Assembly (NCBI RefSeq): GCF_025602895.1
Contig: NW_026516211.1
Location: forward strand, 434,001-498,000
DNA length: 64,000 bases
Reading direction: 5' to 3'
Source of the DNA: Polychytrium aggregatum
Taxonomy: Eukaryota > Chytridiomycota > Chytridiomycetes > Polychytriales
Numbering within the stretch: position 1 is the first letter of the stretch; every line of letters begins with the position of its first letter. The notes beneath the pieces were generated by a model. It was not told the DNA's origin and did no database searches. It saw only the letters and a program-made list of their open reading frames with translations. The position numbers were made by a program, and so were the translations under genes. This document shows positions 11,224 to 21,829 of this stretch, in pieces.

Positions 11224-12567
11224 ATGCGTCTTTCGGCTACTATGCTTGATTCTTCCTCTGCCTTTCACGCCAGCCTTCCCCCATCGATAGCCCCATATTC
11301 TCCGTCGCCTCCCCCGCTGCTAGCCTCGTTCTGCCCCGATCTTGATGCACTTTCCTATCCTTCTCCCGCTCCAAGAAAACCGCTCCGTGGTTCGCCCTCG
11401 TCACCCTTCGGTAAGAATCGCCATGGCTTTGCGTGCTCTCTGGCGTGCTCTCGGGCCCGCCGAGACCACCACCATCACCCGCTTTTCGCCGTGACGGCGC
11501 CCCGGGGCTGCGTCCCTCTCCCCCATCCCTCTCCCCGCTTCAGCTCAAGCTCAATCCCGGGCTCAATCCCGAGCTCGGGCTTGAGCATGGGCCGTCGGCG
11601 TCGGCGTCGTCCTGTTGGCGGCGACCGGTCTCAACCTCGGCGCTATCGCATCGCGGGTTCTGACCCTTGGCCCTGCTCTTCTTCACTGAAGCATAAGCCG
11701 CGCAACTCGCGCAAATACTCGAGGAACTACCCGCTCAAGGCCTCTGTTTACGAGGATTTCGCTCCGGCGCTGCCACACCCAGCCTCGATGGCGTCGCTCA
11801 AATCGCTGGCCCTGGGCGCTCCCCGCCTGACCCACGTTCGGAGCCACGCTAACTCCCTCTCTCTCGAGCGGGACAGCCCCAAGGCCCTTCTCCTGGCTCC
11901 CCAGCCCGCCCGCAAGCCAAGGCACAGCCACCGCCGCCATCCTCGTGGTCGGCGGTCGCCCTCCCTGGCCACGGTGACTCCCTATCCCTATCCCCTGGCC
12001 GGCGCCGGCGTCGCCCTGCTGGCTCCTCCCCCTCCTCCACGTGCCCACGTCGCTCTCCATCCGCCGCCGCCGCCGCCGTCGCCGCAGTTTGCTGTCCCTG
12101 CCCCCGAGCCTACCCAGCGCCCGCACCGCATCAACCCGGCACGCTACCAAGCCCTGGCTGCAAGCATCCTCCGCCACCTCAACAGCCCGTCGTACTCGGG
12201 CTCGCCCGCGTCGCAATCGGCAAAGTCGCTGGCCTTTGCGCCAACGCCGCTGACCCAGTGCTACAACCCCAAGCTCTGGAAGGCCGCGCACGACCAGTCG
12301 CCCGACCTGGGCCGCAACGACTACGAGGGCCTCCTCAAGCATTTCGACATCCCCGATCAGCACTCGATGCCCGAGCACCGCCAGTCCATCGTCCTCGATG
12401 ACTATCAGCCGGTCTCGGTGTACGAGGAGATGGATGACGATCTCGACTCGTGCCTCGATCGTGAGCTCGATGCGGCTCTGAGTGTCGAGGCTGAGCAGGA
12501 TCTGTCCTCTCTGCTGACTCGGTCCATGAACCAACTGGATCTCGGCACAAGTCCGAGCAAGCAGTAG
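11224..12567 (+). CDS. Hypothetical Pro/Ser/Arg-rich protein
   Basis: A single long open frame ends at TAG 12565-12567. The frame stays open upstream through the CT tract, so the true start lies after it; the ATG at 11224 (MRLSATMLDSSS) is the first sensible one, giving about 447 residues. The N-terminal two thirds are low-complexity (Pro, Ser, Arg, a run of RRRRRR, several PPPPP). The last 140 residues look more ordered (INPARYQALAASILRHL, YNPKLWKAAHDQSPDLGRN, DYEGLLKHFDIP) and end in an acidic segment (EEMDDDLDSCLDRELD). I recognise no family. Coding potential is supported by the long frame and the change to an acidic, balanced composition at the C terminus. An internal start such as 11788 (MASLKS) cannot be excluded. 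Confidence 0.6.
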   Translation: MRLSATMLDSSSAFHASLPPSIAPYSPSPPPLLASFCPDLDALSYPSPAPRKPLRGSPSSPFGKNRHGFACSLACSRARRDHHHHPLFAVTAPRGCVPLPHPSPRFSSSSIPGSIPSSGLSMGRRRRRRPVGGDRSQPRRYRIAGSDPWPCSSSLKHKPRNSRKYSRNYPLKASVYEDFAPALPHPASMASLKSLALGAPRLTHVRSHANSLSLERDSPKALLLAPQPARKPRHSHRRHPRGRRSPSLATVTPYPYPLAGAGVALLAPPPPPRAHVALHPPPPPPSPQFAVPAPEPTQRPHRINPARYQALAASILRHLNSPSYSGSPASQSAKSLAFAPTPLTQCYNPKLWKAAHDQSPDLGRNDYEGLLKHFDIPDQHSMPEHRQSIVLDDYQPVSVYEEMDDDLDSCLDRELDAALSVEAEQDLSSLLTRSMNQLDLGTSPSKQ

Positions 12568-13522
12568 CGGGCCTCGCTGCATCCTCTCCTTTCCTCATCC
12601 CATCCCACCTCCTTGGGATGATTGTACTGATTGTAGGCTCTTGATTTCTTTTTTTTTCTGGTTTTTGGTCGACCGCGCTATTGGTTCCTCCCTAGAAACG
12701 CCAGAAGATCATGAATAGTGCTTCGTTTCAGTCCAAGACAGTTTTGGATCTGTAGCTTGTCTAATTGTATCATGTCATGTTGCTCCCGCTGTTATATCGA
12801 TCCGTTCTCCTGAATAGCATTGATCTGCTTGAACACCCGCTCCCTTTCTCCTTTCCCTCTCCGTCTCCTCCCACATCCTCCTCGATCCCCCTCTGCGCCT
12901 AGGAAACTGCATTCGGATTCGGCACCGTAGACGAGCAGACTGGACGAGCTTCCAAGACACGCACGCTCACTTCCATGGGCCTCCCCGATTCCTCGCCAGC
13001 CTCGGGCGGCGGCCGCTCCGTGGTCGGTCGGCTTTGGCACCTCACAGCCAACAACATGGATGGATGAACGGATCTCTGGATCAGTTACAGAGGGAGTCTG
13101 ACGACGCTGCTGTGTCTCTGTCTCTGTCTCTGTTTGCCCGTGCCTATTGCTGTCTGCCCGTGTCTATCTGCTCTTGTCCGTTGCTCTCTGCTCTGGCTGC
13201 AGTCTCTCTCGCACCCTGTCCCAGCCGCGCACTGTTTATCATGGGCGATGTGTGCAAGCGAGTGCGTGTGTGTCTAACTGCCTCGTGTCGTGCCTCTGCC
13301 ACTGTTGCTCCGGATCTTTCTCTGCGACTTTGCAGCTGGGGCATCGGGCTCAAAGCTCTGTGCTGGATCGAATATCGAGGGAACGCGCCTCCAAGCAAGA
13401 CAAGCAGGCAGGCGGGCTGGCAAGCAGACGGTCGCTGGCTGGCTGATTTTGACTGATTGGCTTGGCTTGGCTTGGCTTGGCAGGAGTGAGGCGAGAGAAC
13501 GAACGAACGAACCAGGGGAAGG
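12568..13522. other. Intergenic region, no recognisable gene
   Basis: Contains a T-rich stretch after the preceding stop (12640-12670), a CTCTGT-rich stretch (13110-13135), and short GGCTT tandem copies at about 13459-13481. ORFs on both strands are short and compositionally biased. I see no supportable gene. Confidence 0.5.
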
Positions 13523-13670
13523 ATGGCATATCAAACGAGGAATGGGGCCGCTGTGTTGAATCGAGGAGTGTATCGTGGTTACACCGGCCATATCAGCACG
13601 CCGCTCTCCAACCGGTCGCATGAATCCACCGGGTCCTTCGTCAGCCCAGGCCAGTCCCGATACTCCCAGG
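13523..13670 (+). CDS. Possible first exon of an unidentified gene
   Basis: ATG at 13523 opens a frame with balanced composition (MAYQTRNGAAVLNRGVYRGY ... SRYSQ). It ends at CAG followed by GCAAGT, which fits the consensus of GC-AG introns (AG|GCAAGT). Possible continuation lies after the acceptor at about 13865, but three frames there are open and I cannot choose between them. It may be the start of a separate gene or a distant upstream exon of velvet gene 1. No family recognised. Confidence 0.3.
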
Positions 13671-15513
13671 CAAGTGACTCACTTCAAAGCGCACCCAGGA
13701 GACCCGCTTTCATGACTCTGGGCTTGCCGCTGTTGTCTGGATCATGAATATACATCTCCCCATCCACCGCGACCCATCGAGCCCAAGTGTGTTGAGCAGC
13801 CTTTCCATCACCAGAGGCGTTTCGTTCGTCATGCGTCGCCAGCCACCCCGATGCATGTCACATCAGCAAGCGCCAGTACCGTCCGCTGCCGACCCAAGAT
13901 GCCCTCAGTCTGTGCAATCGCCGTGCACTCTGTGCCACCTTGCGGCAGAGGCCGTCGCCGCGCCCTTGTCTCGGCTGCACTGTACGACAGGGGCCGGACC
14001 ACAGACGCCACCAAGAGCGGCTCACAGAACGCACGCGCTCCTGGAGTGTTTCTCCTCCGTCGGCGGAACCGCAGTTCATCCACCATCAACGGGGGGTGCT
14101 GTCGGCCATGGACGATGCTGCTGCCGCCAACGCCTCTGCCCGATGGTGCGAAGAGCGCGGATCTGCGACCTTCCTGTTGCCCGATGTCCTGGCGATCCGA
14201 TGTCTTTGCAGTCCGATATCCCGTCGCTCTGGTGCTTCGGCGGCCTGCCAGGTTCTCGGCACCACAGGCCGATTCTCTCGCCTCGAGGACGACCGGGGAC
14301 GACCGGGGACGACCGGGGACGGGCCATGCGAAACGCACTCTGTTCTCGCGGCAGGCTTAGTCGCCAAGCGGCTTTGCGCTCTTTCTTTCCTGGCGGCTGG
14401 GTGCGCGGGTCGGTCAGATCTCGCTGGCGGGGCTGCTGTCGTTGTTGTCGTTGTTGTCGTTGTTGTCGATATTTTCGCCACCCACGCTGATCTTGCTGTC
14501 GCCCGTATCTGGATCGCCGCCCATGTAGACACCTGGTTGCCAAACCTGTCCCTCTCAGCAGTATCCACCCCCCAACTCGCTGTGCTGTCTCCTTGCCGCA
14601 GCGTGTGCAGCGGCCGTGCCTGTCGTCGGCCCAGGTGCTGGCCATTCAGAAGGGCGCCGATTTTCCGCCCTGGTCTTGGGCCACTCCGTTCTACTGCCCC
14701 CCACTCGCCTTTTTGGCCGCCAGAAACGCAATCGCGCCCCCGACAAGCAGCCTGGTGATATTACACAGGTGCGGCCAGCGGCGACTCCCGATCACTTGTC
14801 CGTGGCCAACAAGCGGCCCGTTGTCGTTGCCGCCTCCTGGTCGCCGTTCATCCGATCCAAGGCAACCCTCGCCATTTCTCCCCCCCCTGCCGCCTCGAGA
14901 TCGCCGAGATCGTCGGATTGTCAAGAGGATCTCCCTCTTTGCCCGGCATTCTGTTTCCGAGCCCGTCTCTGCAACATCCACTGCGGCCATCTGTTGCCGG
15001 TTCATGCTGCCGGTCGGAGCTTATCTCCTGTCCCTGCCTCCGCAACCTGCCGCCTAGTATCCCCCCCCCATTGCCGACAATCCCGGCACTTGCACAGGGT
15101 TTGTCGCATCGTCCCGGACATTGGCAATTCCGCCTTCTGCCTCTTTCCGGCTCCCATCTTTGGCCCCCCACTTCCCCGTACGAGGCGGCTTGGATCTGTT
15201 TTGAACTCGCTCGGACCAGAGAAACGGCACTCTTCGTCCCAGCCCCGAGCCTTGACCAAGCAAACCCCATCGGCTTGATCTTTGGCTGTAGTCCCTCTCG
15301 CCCGAGTCGGTATCTGGCACTCGCTGTTCGCTGCTCGCTCCTTTCAAACATCCGCGTGCACAATCGGGCCCTCGGCTGGGTGGCTGTAGATCAAATCAAA
15401 CTCTGTGACTCTGGGTATACCACACCTCGGGTGCGATCGTACTTCGTCGTCCGGTTCGGTGCCTCCCCTCCTCTTCAAATCTCCCCAAGCGGATCCCCAG
15501 GATCTCTGTTGCT
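13671..15513 (+). other. Unresolved, weakly coding region upstream of velvet gene 1
   Basis: Several overlapping Arg/Pro/Ser-rich frames are open on both strands and none matches a family I know. Features seen: a 10-base tandem repeat GACCGGGGAC at 14287-14320, and GTTGTC-type repeats at 14438-14470 (poly-Val in one frame). One plausible exon-like frame lies around 14600-14770, reading RLFGRQKRNRAPDKQPGDIT. RNA evidence would be needed to define a gene. Confidence 0.3.
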
Positions 15514-17434
15514 ATGGTGCGTCTCGTCTCCTCCAACGCCGCGGATCGGCTTCATCGTGATCCAGCTGCCCGTCGAACGACCCTGGTTATCGACGGGCTC
15601 GCGCCGATTTTGCGCTGTCGTTGTTGTCGGCGTGGTTGCTGTCATCGTTGCTGTTGCAGTGTTGCTGTTGCTGTATTGCTGTTGCTGTATTGGTGTTGGT
15701 GGCCTCTCTGCTCTCCCTTCCGGTGAGAGCCGTGGTTTGTACGGGTCTGGGATCCTATTGACCTTTCGTCACGGGAGTCCCTGCATCCCTCCCGCATCTG
15801 GATTCCTCCCAAATGTCCTCATGCCATTGTTGATCTATTTCCCTTGGTCTGCACCCGATCGTCGTCGTCTCCGCATCCGGCTCCTCCCCCTGGCCCTGTG
15901 GTCGTTGTTGGGCGTTCGTCCGCTTCTGTCTGCTCACGGCCCCCACTATTCTTTCCTGCCTTTGCTGCATTCGCTCAGTACAAACTCAACATAATCGAAC
16001 AGCCACGGAACGTCAGGACTTCAGGCTATGTGCCGTCCGTTGTCGGTCGGTCAATCGATCCCGTTCCCATCCTCCAGCTCGTCTACCAAGAAGCAAACGG
16101 AAGCGTAATAACAAAGTACGTGCTCGCCATACTCTCCCTGCCAGACCAGAGCAGCCGGGTATCCAAAACATTCCCAGCGGCATGCTGCATGGAGCTGCTC
16201 GACATGGCCCGATGCCCTGCTGCTGCACCTCGTCCCCTTTCCGAGACTGACACTGTTACAGCGGACATTCCCGGCAGCTGCTGGCCGCCAACAGATTCGT
16301 GACCCATGTTCGGCTCTTCAGCGGAGACGGCACCCGCGACCTCACCGAGATCGGTTTTCTACCGGGCTCAAACACAACCCACTCCATACCCCAGGTCTGT
16401 GTAGTGCTCTGCGAGCATGGGTCCCAGAAGGAGAGGAGGGCTGTGTTGATCCGATCCCGCCCGGGTGATGATGTAGCTGACTTGCCCTCGCCCCCCTTCC
16501 GCTCTTCAAGGCAAAGGACTCGCCGGATTCGGGACTGCTCCCCTCCGAACGATCTGCCCAACTCGACCTCGACTCCAGGTCCGATCGCTTGGATCGACCG
16601 AGCCCGGAGGTGGTGCAGCGCGGAAGCAACGGCGAGATCTTCCCGCTCTTTGGGAACCTGGTGTCTCCGAGCCACTTTGCGCGTGGGCTGGATCAAGTCA
16701 TGGGAGTCTTTTTCGTCTTTGGGAACCTCTCGATCCGCACCGAGGGCACGTTTCGGCTGCAGTTTGTCCTCGTTGATCTAAAGCTGTAAGCATCGGCTCT
16801 GGTCCTTGGTCCCGGCTGGTGGTTGGTGATCCTGGTTCAGCATTTGGCGAGCCCGATCCGACGGCTGGCCTCGTCTGGCACACTTTGGTCGCTTTGGTCG
16901 CCCCTTGCTGTCGCTGTTGCGAGGCCGGTTCCTCGGTCGCTGATGCAGAGGTGCCCTCTGTCGCCTCGCCCTGGTTCAGACTCTGATTGTGACCCACCCT
17001 TCCTGCATCAACCACAGGCTCGATCCCGACCCGCAGCCGGCAGTTATGGCAACAGTCATGTCCGATGTATTCGAGTCGCATAGCTGGAGGACGTTCCCAG
17101 GGATGACCAGTAAGCACTTTCGTCGGCACTTGTGGTCCGCTCGTGCATATGCGGGTGAGCGGCACGGGGAGGGAGCACTTCCTCCGCCGCCGCCGCCTCT
17201 CGGTTGTGTCGGAGGCACAGCCCAGGGCCTCTCCGCCCTGTTGCTGCAGGAAGGAGACGAGAAAAATGGAGCTGATCGAACTGCGCTGCCCTGCCCGCCA
17301 TCGCGACCACAGGAATCACCCCGTTGACACGGCATCTAGTCGATCAAGGCGTCGTCAGGATCTTACGAAAGACCAACCTGACGACGGACGAGGCACAAAA
17401 ACCGCGGATATCGGCCCGGAATACATCAGCCTGA
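15514..17434 (+). CDS. Velvet-domain regulator, paralogue 1
   Basis: Velvet proteins are fungal NF-kappaB-like DNA-binding regulators of development and secondary metabolism. Exons with consistent phase: 15979-16115, 16262-16394, 16511-16785, 17018-17109, 17313-17434 (TGA). Motifs: YKLNIIEQPRNVRTSG and GRSIDPVPILQLVYQ (start of the velvet fold), FVTHVRLFSGDG, GVFFVFGNLSIRTEGTFRL, ATVMSDVFESHSWRTFPGMT, and LTRHLVDQGVVRILRK at the end. The last exon has no ATG and is easily missed. The upstream exon is uncertain. The ATG at 15514 is followed directly by GTGCGT, so a start exon of only ATG, spliced in phase to TAC at 15979, is possible; a longer upstream exon is equally possible. Between fold halves there is a short linker (DSGLLPSERSAQLDLD). 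From 15979 the protein is 252 residues, essentially a bare velvet domain. Confidence 0.88.
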
Positions 17435-19088
17435 TTAATGTCTTTTATGGGTTCGCGGGTCGGCGTTGGAGAGCGGACGAGGGCAGTCCGGGCCGAATCT
17501 CATTGGAGTGCACTGCAAGAGCATACCGGAATGCACCGCAAGCACATATTGATGACTGCATCAGACGCCATCCTGTCCACTTCCGGCCGAGACAGCCCGC
17601 CATCTTTCAGCAGAAGCATCGGATTCCGCCTTTCTGCTGACTGGCTCGCTGCTCTCCATGTCCATGTCCCTGTGTCTTCTCGGACTCGCAATGCCCGCGC
17701 CGGCTGAAAGTATGTCGCCCTGTCTCTCCAAAAACTCTATTTTGGCGGGAAGAATCCCTCGAATACGGTGCCTTGTTTCAATTGTGCTGTCCGCCTTTGC
17801 GGTCCGATCGCATCCACCGCCTTTGCCGCCCGCGCTGGTCTCCCTGGCCACCCCGGCATTCTGCTTCCCGACCGCATGGCGGCAAATCTCTGCTTCCTCC
17901 CTCCAAATGCCTGGTCCCAATCGGTAATTTCAGCCTCGTCGACCGCCTTGCCTTTGGGGATCGAGAGTCGCGCCGTTCGCATCCAGCCTGGCCACCGCCT
18001 CCCTTTGTTTCGCCGATACTGTCGCTTAGGATTTGACAGCGCAAAGTCCAGAAACGCCGAGAATTGGCCGTGGAATGGCCCTGCGCTCCCTTCTGGGTCC
18101 GGCTCCCACCACCGCTCGTGCGCCGTTGTGGCGCCAGCGACCGCTCCAGAGAACCGCCGAGAGCCGCGCGGGAGAGCCACGAGAGGCTCCTCGCTTGTGC
18201 ACTGACTCATCCAAAGTCACCCGTGAGTCGAGCGATTACCCGGTTGGCTGGCCGAGCGCCTTGTTGGGCGAGCCTGTTGGGCGAGCCTGCTGTCGACCCC
18301 CAATATCGGGCTCAAACGTGGGCGGACAAGGCCGTCCTGCAAAAGATGTTAAATGCACGGCGCTTGGGCGTTTAGCTTGCCAGCGAGCGAGCCAAGCGCC
18401 GTAACCAGCCGAGTGCCAACTTGATCAGCAGTTCGCAGAACCACGGCTTCCAACCCAATCGACAGTCCCGCCCACCACCACCAGAATCATCCACCGGCCT
18501 ACCACATTCGCCGTCGCACGGTGCAATTTGGTCGGATCGTCATCTGTCGCTCGATCCATGTGCATTCGCTGCCCTCGTAGGTTGAGCTGTGGGGCGCTGC
18601 TTCCCCGTCTGCAGTTGGCTGTTGTCTGTCATGGACGAGTTGCCCATTGGTCTGGTTGGTGCCCTTCTGCGGCCCTTCTGCGGCCCTTCTGCGGCCCTTC
18701 TGCGGCCCTTGCGTGTGCCCCCATCGCCCTCGCGCGGACTTGGCCCTGGATGTCGCCGTGGCCTTGCACGGCACATCGAGCTCGCTCTGGGAAATCGCCA
18801 ACATCGCCGGGGCCTGTGTTGCTTGCCCGAGCAGCGACGTTCTCGCCGGATGCCCTCCCACCGCCCGAAAGCGCATGGGCGCCGACACCCGGTCCCTGGT
18901 GGACCATCCGCGAGCCGGAAGGGGAGGGAGGATCGAGGGATGTGGGGCCTGTCACTCGCCTCGCTTTTTTGCGCGGCCTTGCCCGTGTTTTCTCGCTCTC
19001 GGCACTTAACCCTTCAAATCGGCTTCTCCTGGACACAGTCTCCAAAGCCGCCTCGGCCCAGCATCCGCACCACTGTACCAACGGAAGA
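17435..19088. other. Spacer between the two velvet genes
   Basis: About 1.65 kb with no recognisable gene. Includes an 11-base tandem repeat (GCCCTTCTGCG, five copies, 18661-18713). ORFs on both strands are Pro/Arg/Ser-rich. It should hold the 3' UTR of gene 1 and the promoter and 5' UTR of gene 2. I looked for a third velvet domain here and found none. Confidence 0.5.
18661..18713 (+). repeat. 11-base minisatellite, about 5 copies
   Basis: Unit GCCCTTCTGCG repeated head to tail, the last copy shortened; lies upstream of velvet gene 2. Confidence 0.9.
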
Positions 19089-21829
19089 ATGGGAACGGTA
19101 AGGATAAGGGCCTCCTGCTTCTCGTCTGCCTCGTCGACTCTCGAGCTGGAGAGTGGATCCAGCGGCGAAACTTGTGTTGGCGAGGAGCCCCGGACAAACT
19201 GCGGCGACTATCCCTCGCTGGCAAGACTCCTCCGAGTTTTCCTCCTCCTCCCCGCTTCCTTGCTCTCCAGTGTGTTGGCTCTAACTCTGGACTCGCTACT
19301 GTGACCAGTACTCGCTCGAAATCGTTGAGGGTCCCCGCCAAGTTCGATCCTCAGGATTCAATAGTCCTATTGCCGGGCGATCCATGGACCCGGTCCCGGT
19401 TCTGCGACTAACCTACATCGATGAACATGGCAACACCACCACCGAGTATGTTGATCTTTGGGCTTCGTTTTGGGATCCTTTCCCTTCCTCTGTTCCATAG
19501 CTTGCATTGTCTCCGCCAGCCCCAGCAGCCGCTTTCGACCTTGTGATGTGTCGGATCCCGCGGCGCGGCAAAGCCTTCGAGCTGCTGGGCTGGTTCGGCG
19601 ACTCGCTGGAGGAGAGGGGGAGCAGGAAGATGGCATCTGTGCGCTGATACTAACGTCTTGGCTTTGATTTCTTCCGTTGCCAATCCTTTGGGATCGTGGC
19701 TGCTGCTCGACCACCGCTGTTGTGGATCCACTATCCTGCCGGACCGACGCACTCCTCAACGAACCGATTCCAAATCTTCTGCCTCCGCCTTGGGCTCAAC
19801 CCCCTTGCACTCGATCCCACACAATCCTTCACTTTCTCCCTCGCATACGTCCATCCGCCTTCCTCTCCTTTCTCCTTCTCTCTCACTCTCTCTCCTGCTC
19901 GCACGTCCTCACAACGCCCCTCTACATCTGCATCCACCGACCTTTGCCCCCCTGCTGCGTCTACAACCAGTGGAAATTTGCTGACAGAGGCCCTCCATTT
20001 TCTGGTCCACGTCCGCCTCTATTCAGGAGACGGCGCCCAAGATCTAACGGACATGATTGTCTTCCAAAACAAAACCAAGCCGGGCCTGTCCGACACATCT
20101 CCAGATCCGTTTCAGGGCGAAACCGATAGCTGGACCCATACCCAACCGTCGCCGTCGTCGGCGTCGCTGTGTCGGAGCACAACCCCAGCAGAGCAGAGGC
20201 TACCGGACGGATCAGCGCTGAAGACCGAGGAGCCGCCGACTGCCCTGTCAGCCTCGATGGTAGCGGCAATCATAAATTCGTACGGCAACTTCCCGCCGAG
20301 CGCCGTCGGCCCGTGCATCCAGCAAGAGCACGGCGCCTATGGACTGCCGCTCTATGGAACCCTCGTCTCGCCCAGCTACTTTGCCCGCGGCCTCGACGAG
20401 CAACTCAGCGTCTTTTTCCTCTTCGGGAACCTCTGCACCCGGATCGAGGGCACGTTTCGGCTCGGCTTTGTGCTCGTGGACATGCGGTTGTAGGTATCGG
20501 CCAAGCACCAGGCTCTTGGGAGCGCCGTGCTGGGGGGACCTCGGGTGTCGGAACGCGTGTTGTGGACCCCCGCTGACGTTCCGAGATGGGTGCTTCTGGC
20601 CCATTGAGCCGATGCAACGGCTCTGCGCGGACCGACGACAGCCGCCACACAGCGCCAGAGTCCGGGTCGAGGCAAGCACGGCAACACTGGCAAGAGCAGC
20701 GGCCTGCCACCGTATGCCGAAGGCTGGATATGGCGAGCAGCAAGCCCATCCAGCCCAGGCCCCAATCGGCTCGACCTTGCCTCGGCCCCAGGACGGTGCT
20801 GGCCTGCTCTTTTGCCGGTCTGGTGTCTGGTCAGCTAACGGCGATGCAGCTGCACTTGGATGCCGTGGTCCAATTGCCCGCAGCTATGGCCTGTCGATGC
20901 TGCTCCCGCAGGTGCATCGGCTCCTGACGTGATCCTCACGCCTGTCTCCATCTCTTCCCCGTCCGTTGGGATCTAGATCGAGCCTTCCGCCGGCCCCCAA
21001 GACGCTGTGCACGGTCGTGTCCAAGCCCTTTGTTTCTCACACCTGGAGGACCTTTCCCGGAATGAACAGTACGCATCTGCTTCCCTCTGATACTCCGGCG
21101 CCTCCCTCCCCCCCGGTGTTCGGTTGGCGGCGAGACGCCGATGGGTCTGCACTGCGGGTGCGGCGGTGGCTTGGCAGCGACTTGCTGGTTCTGATCGGCA
21201 GGCCGGTGGACAAAGGCCAACGGGGATCGGTGCTTGGAGACGGCTTCATCCCAGAGTCGTCTGCGGCGCAGTCTGGGGTCTATCGTTGGTGCAATCACCG
21301 ACGCCCGTGGCTCTGAGGCTGATCCGGACCCCGACCGGCTCGGCTCTGGCCCCTGACCCGGTGAACGAATGTCCCGAATATGTCGAAGGAGCCGAGCACA
21401 GGGTGCAGAAAGCCGCGGAGGACGGAGCTGGGATTGGGGACAGGGCTGTCGGGCAACCAGAAAGCCAGTTAGACTCCTCTCCTCCTCCCTCGCGATCTGC
21501 ACCAGAGCCGCCTGGGCATTGCTGGGCTGAGTCCGCGCGTCCGTTTCTGTCTGCTGCTTGCTGGTACTGATTCTGGATCCTTTATGTTCTCGGCTGCATA
21601 TCGCTTTCTCTTCTTGCTCCTTGCCTTCGCCAATGTTGTCGATACTTCAAATGAACTCATGAACATCTCGTCACAATCCCCCGCCACTGCTCTGGCAGAG
21701 GTGTCTGCGCTGACGAGCCATCTCATCACCCAAGGCGTGGTCAAGATCATCCGGAAAGCACAGCCGCTGAAGGAGGAGCGACAGAAACGATGGGACTACC
21801 ATCCCAGTAGCGACTCTGGGAAGCGCTGA
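19089..21829 (+). CDS. Velvet-domain regulator, paralogue 2
   Basis: Second velvet protein, head to tail with the first. Exons: 19309-19445, 19971-20489, 20977-21068, 21699-21829 (TGA), all in phase. Motifs: YSLEIVEGPRQVRSSGF, GRSMDPVPVLRLTYIDEHG, FLVHVRLYSGDGAQDLTDM, LSVFFLFGNLCTRIEGTFRL, LCTVVSKPFVSHTWRTFPGMN, and LTSHLITQGVVKIIRK, then a basic tail (EERQKRWDYHPSSDSGKR). Exons 19309-19445 (137 nt) and 20977-21068 (92 nt) have exactly the same length and phase as their counterparts in paralogue 1. One intron of paralogue 1 is absent, so the central exon is 519 nt and carries a longer Ser/Pro-rich loop. A candidate start is ATG 19089 (MGT, then donor GTAAGG), phase 0 to TAC at 19309. From 19309 the length is 292 residues. 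Which classical class (VosA, VelB, VelC, VeA) applies cannot be told by eye. Confidence 0.88.

Noticed and set aside
11001-11290. Long poly-Ser/Leu ORFs
   Set aside because: Translations of the CT microsatellite; no motif outside the repeat.
17435-19088. Third velvet gene between the two
   Set aside because: No GRS-DPVP, LFSGDG or RTEGTFRL motif on either strand here.
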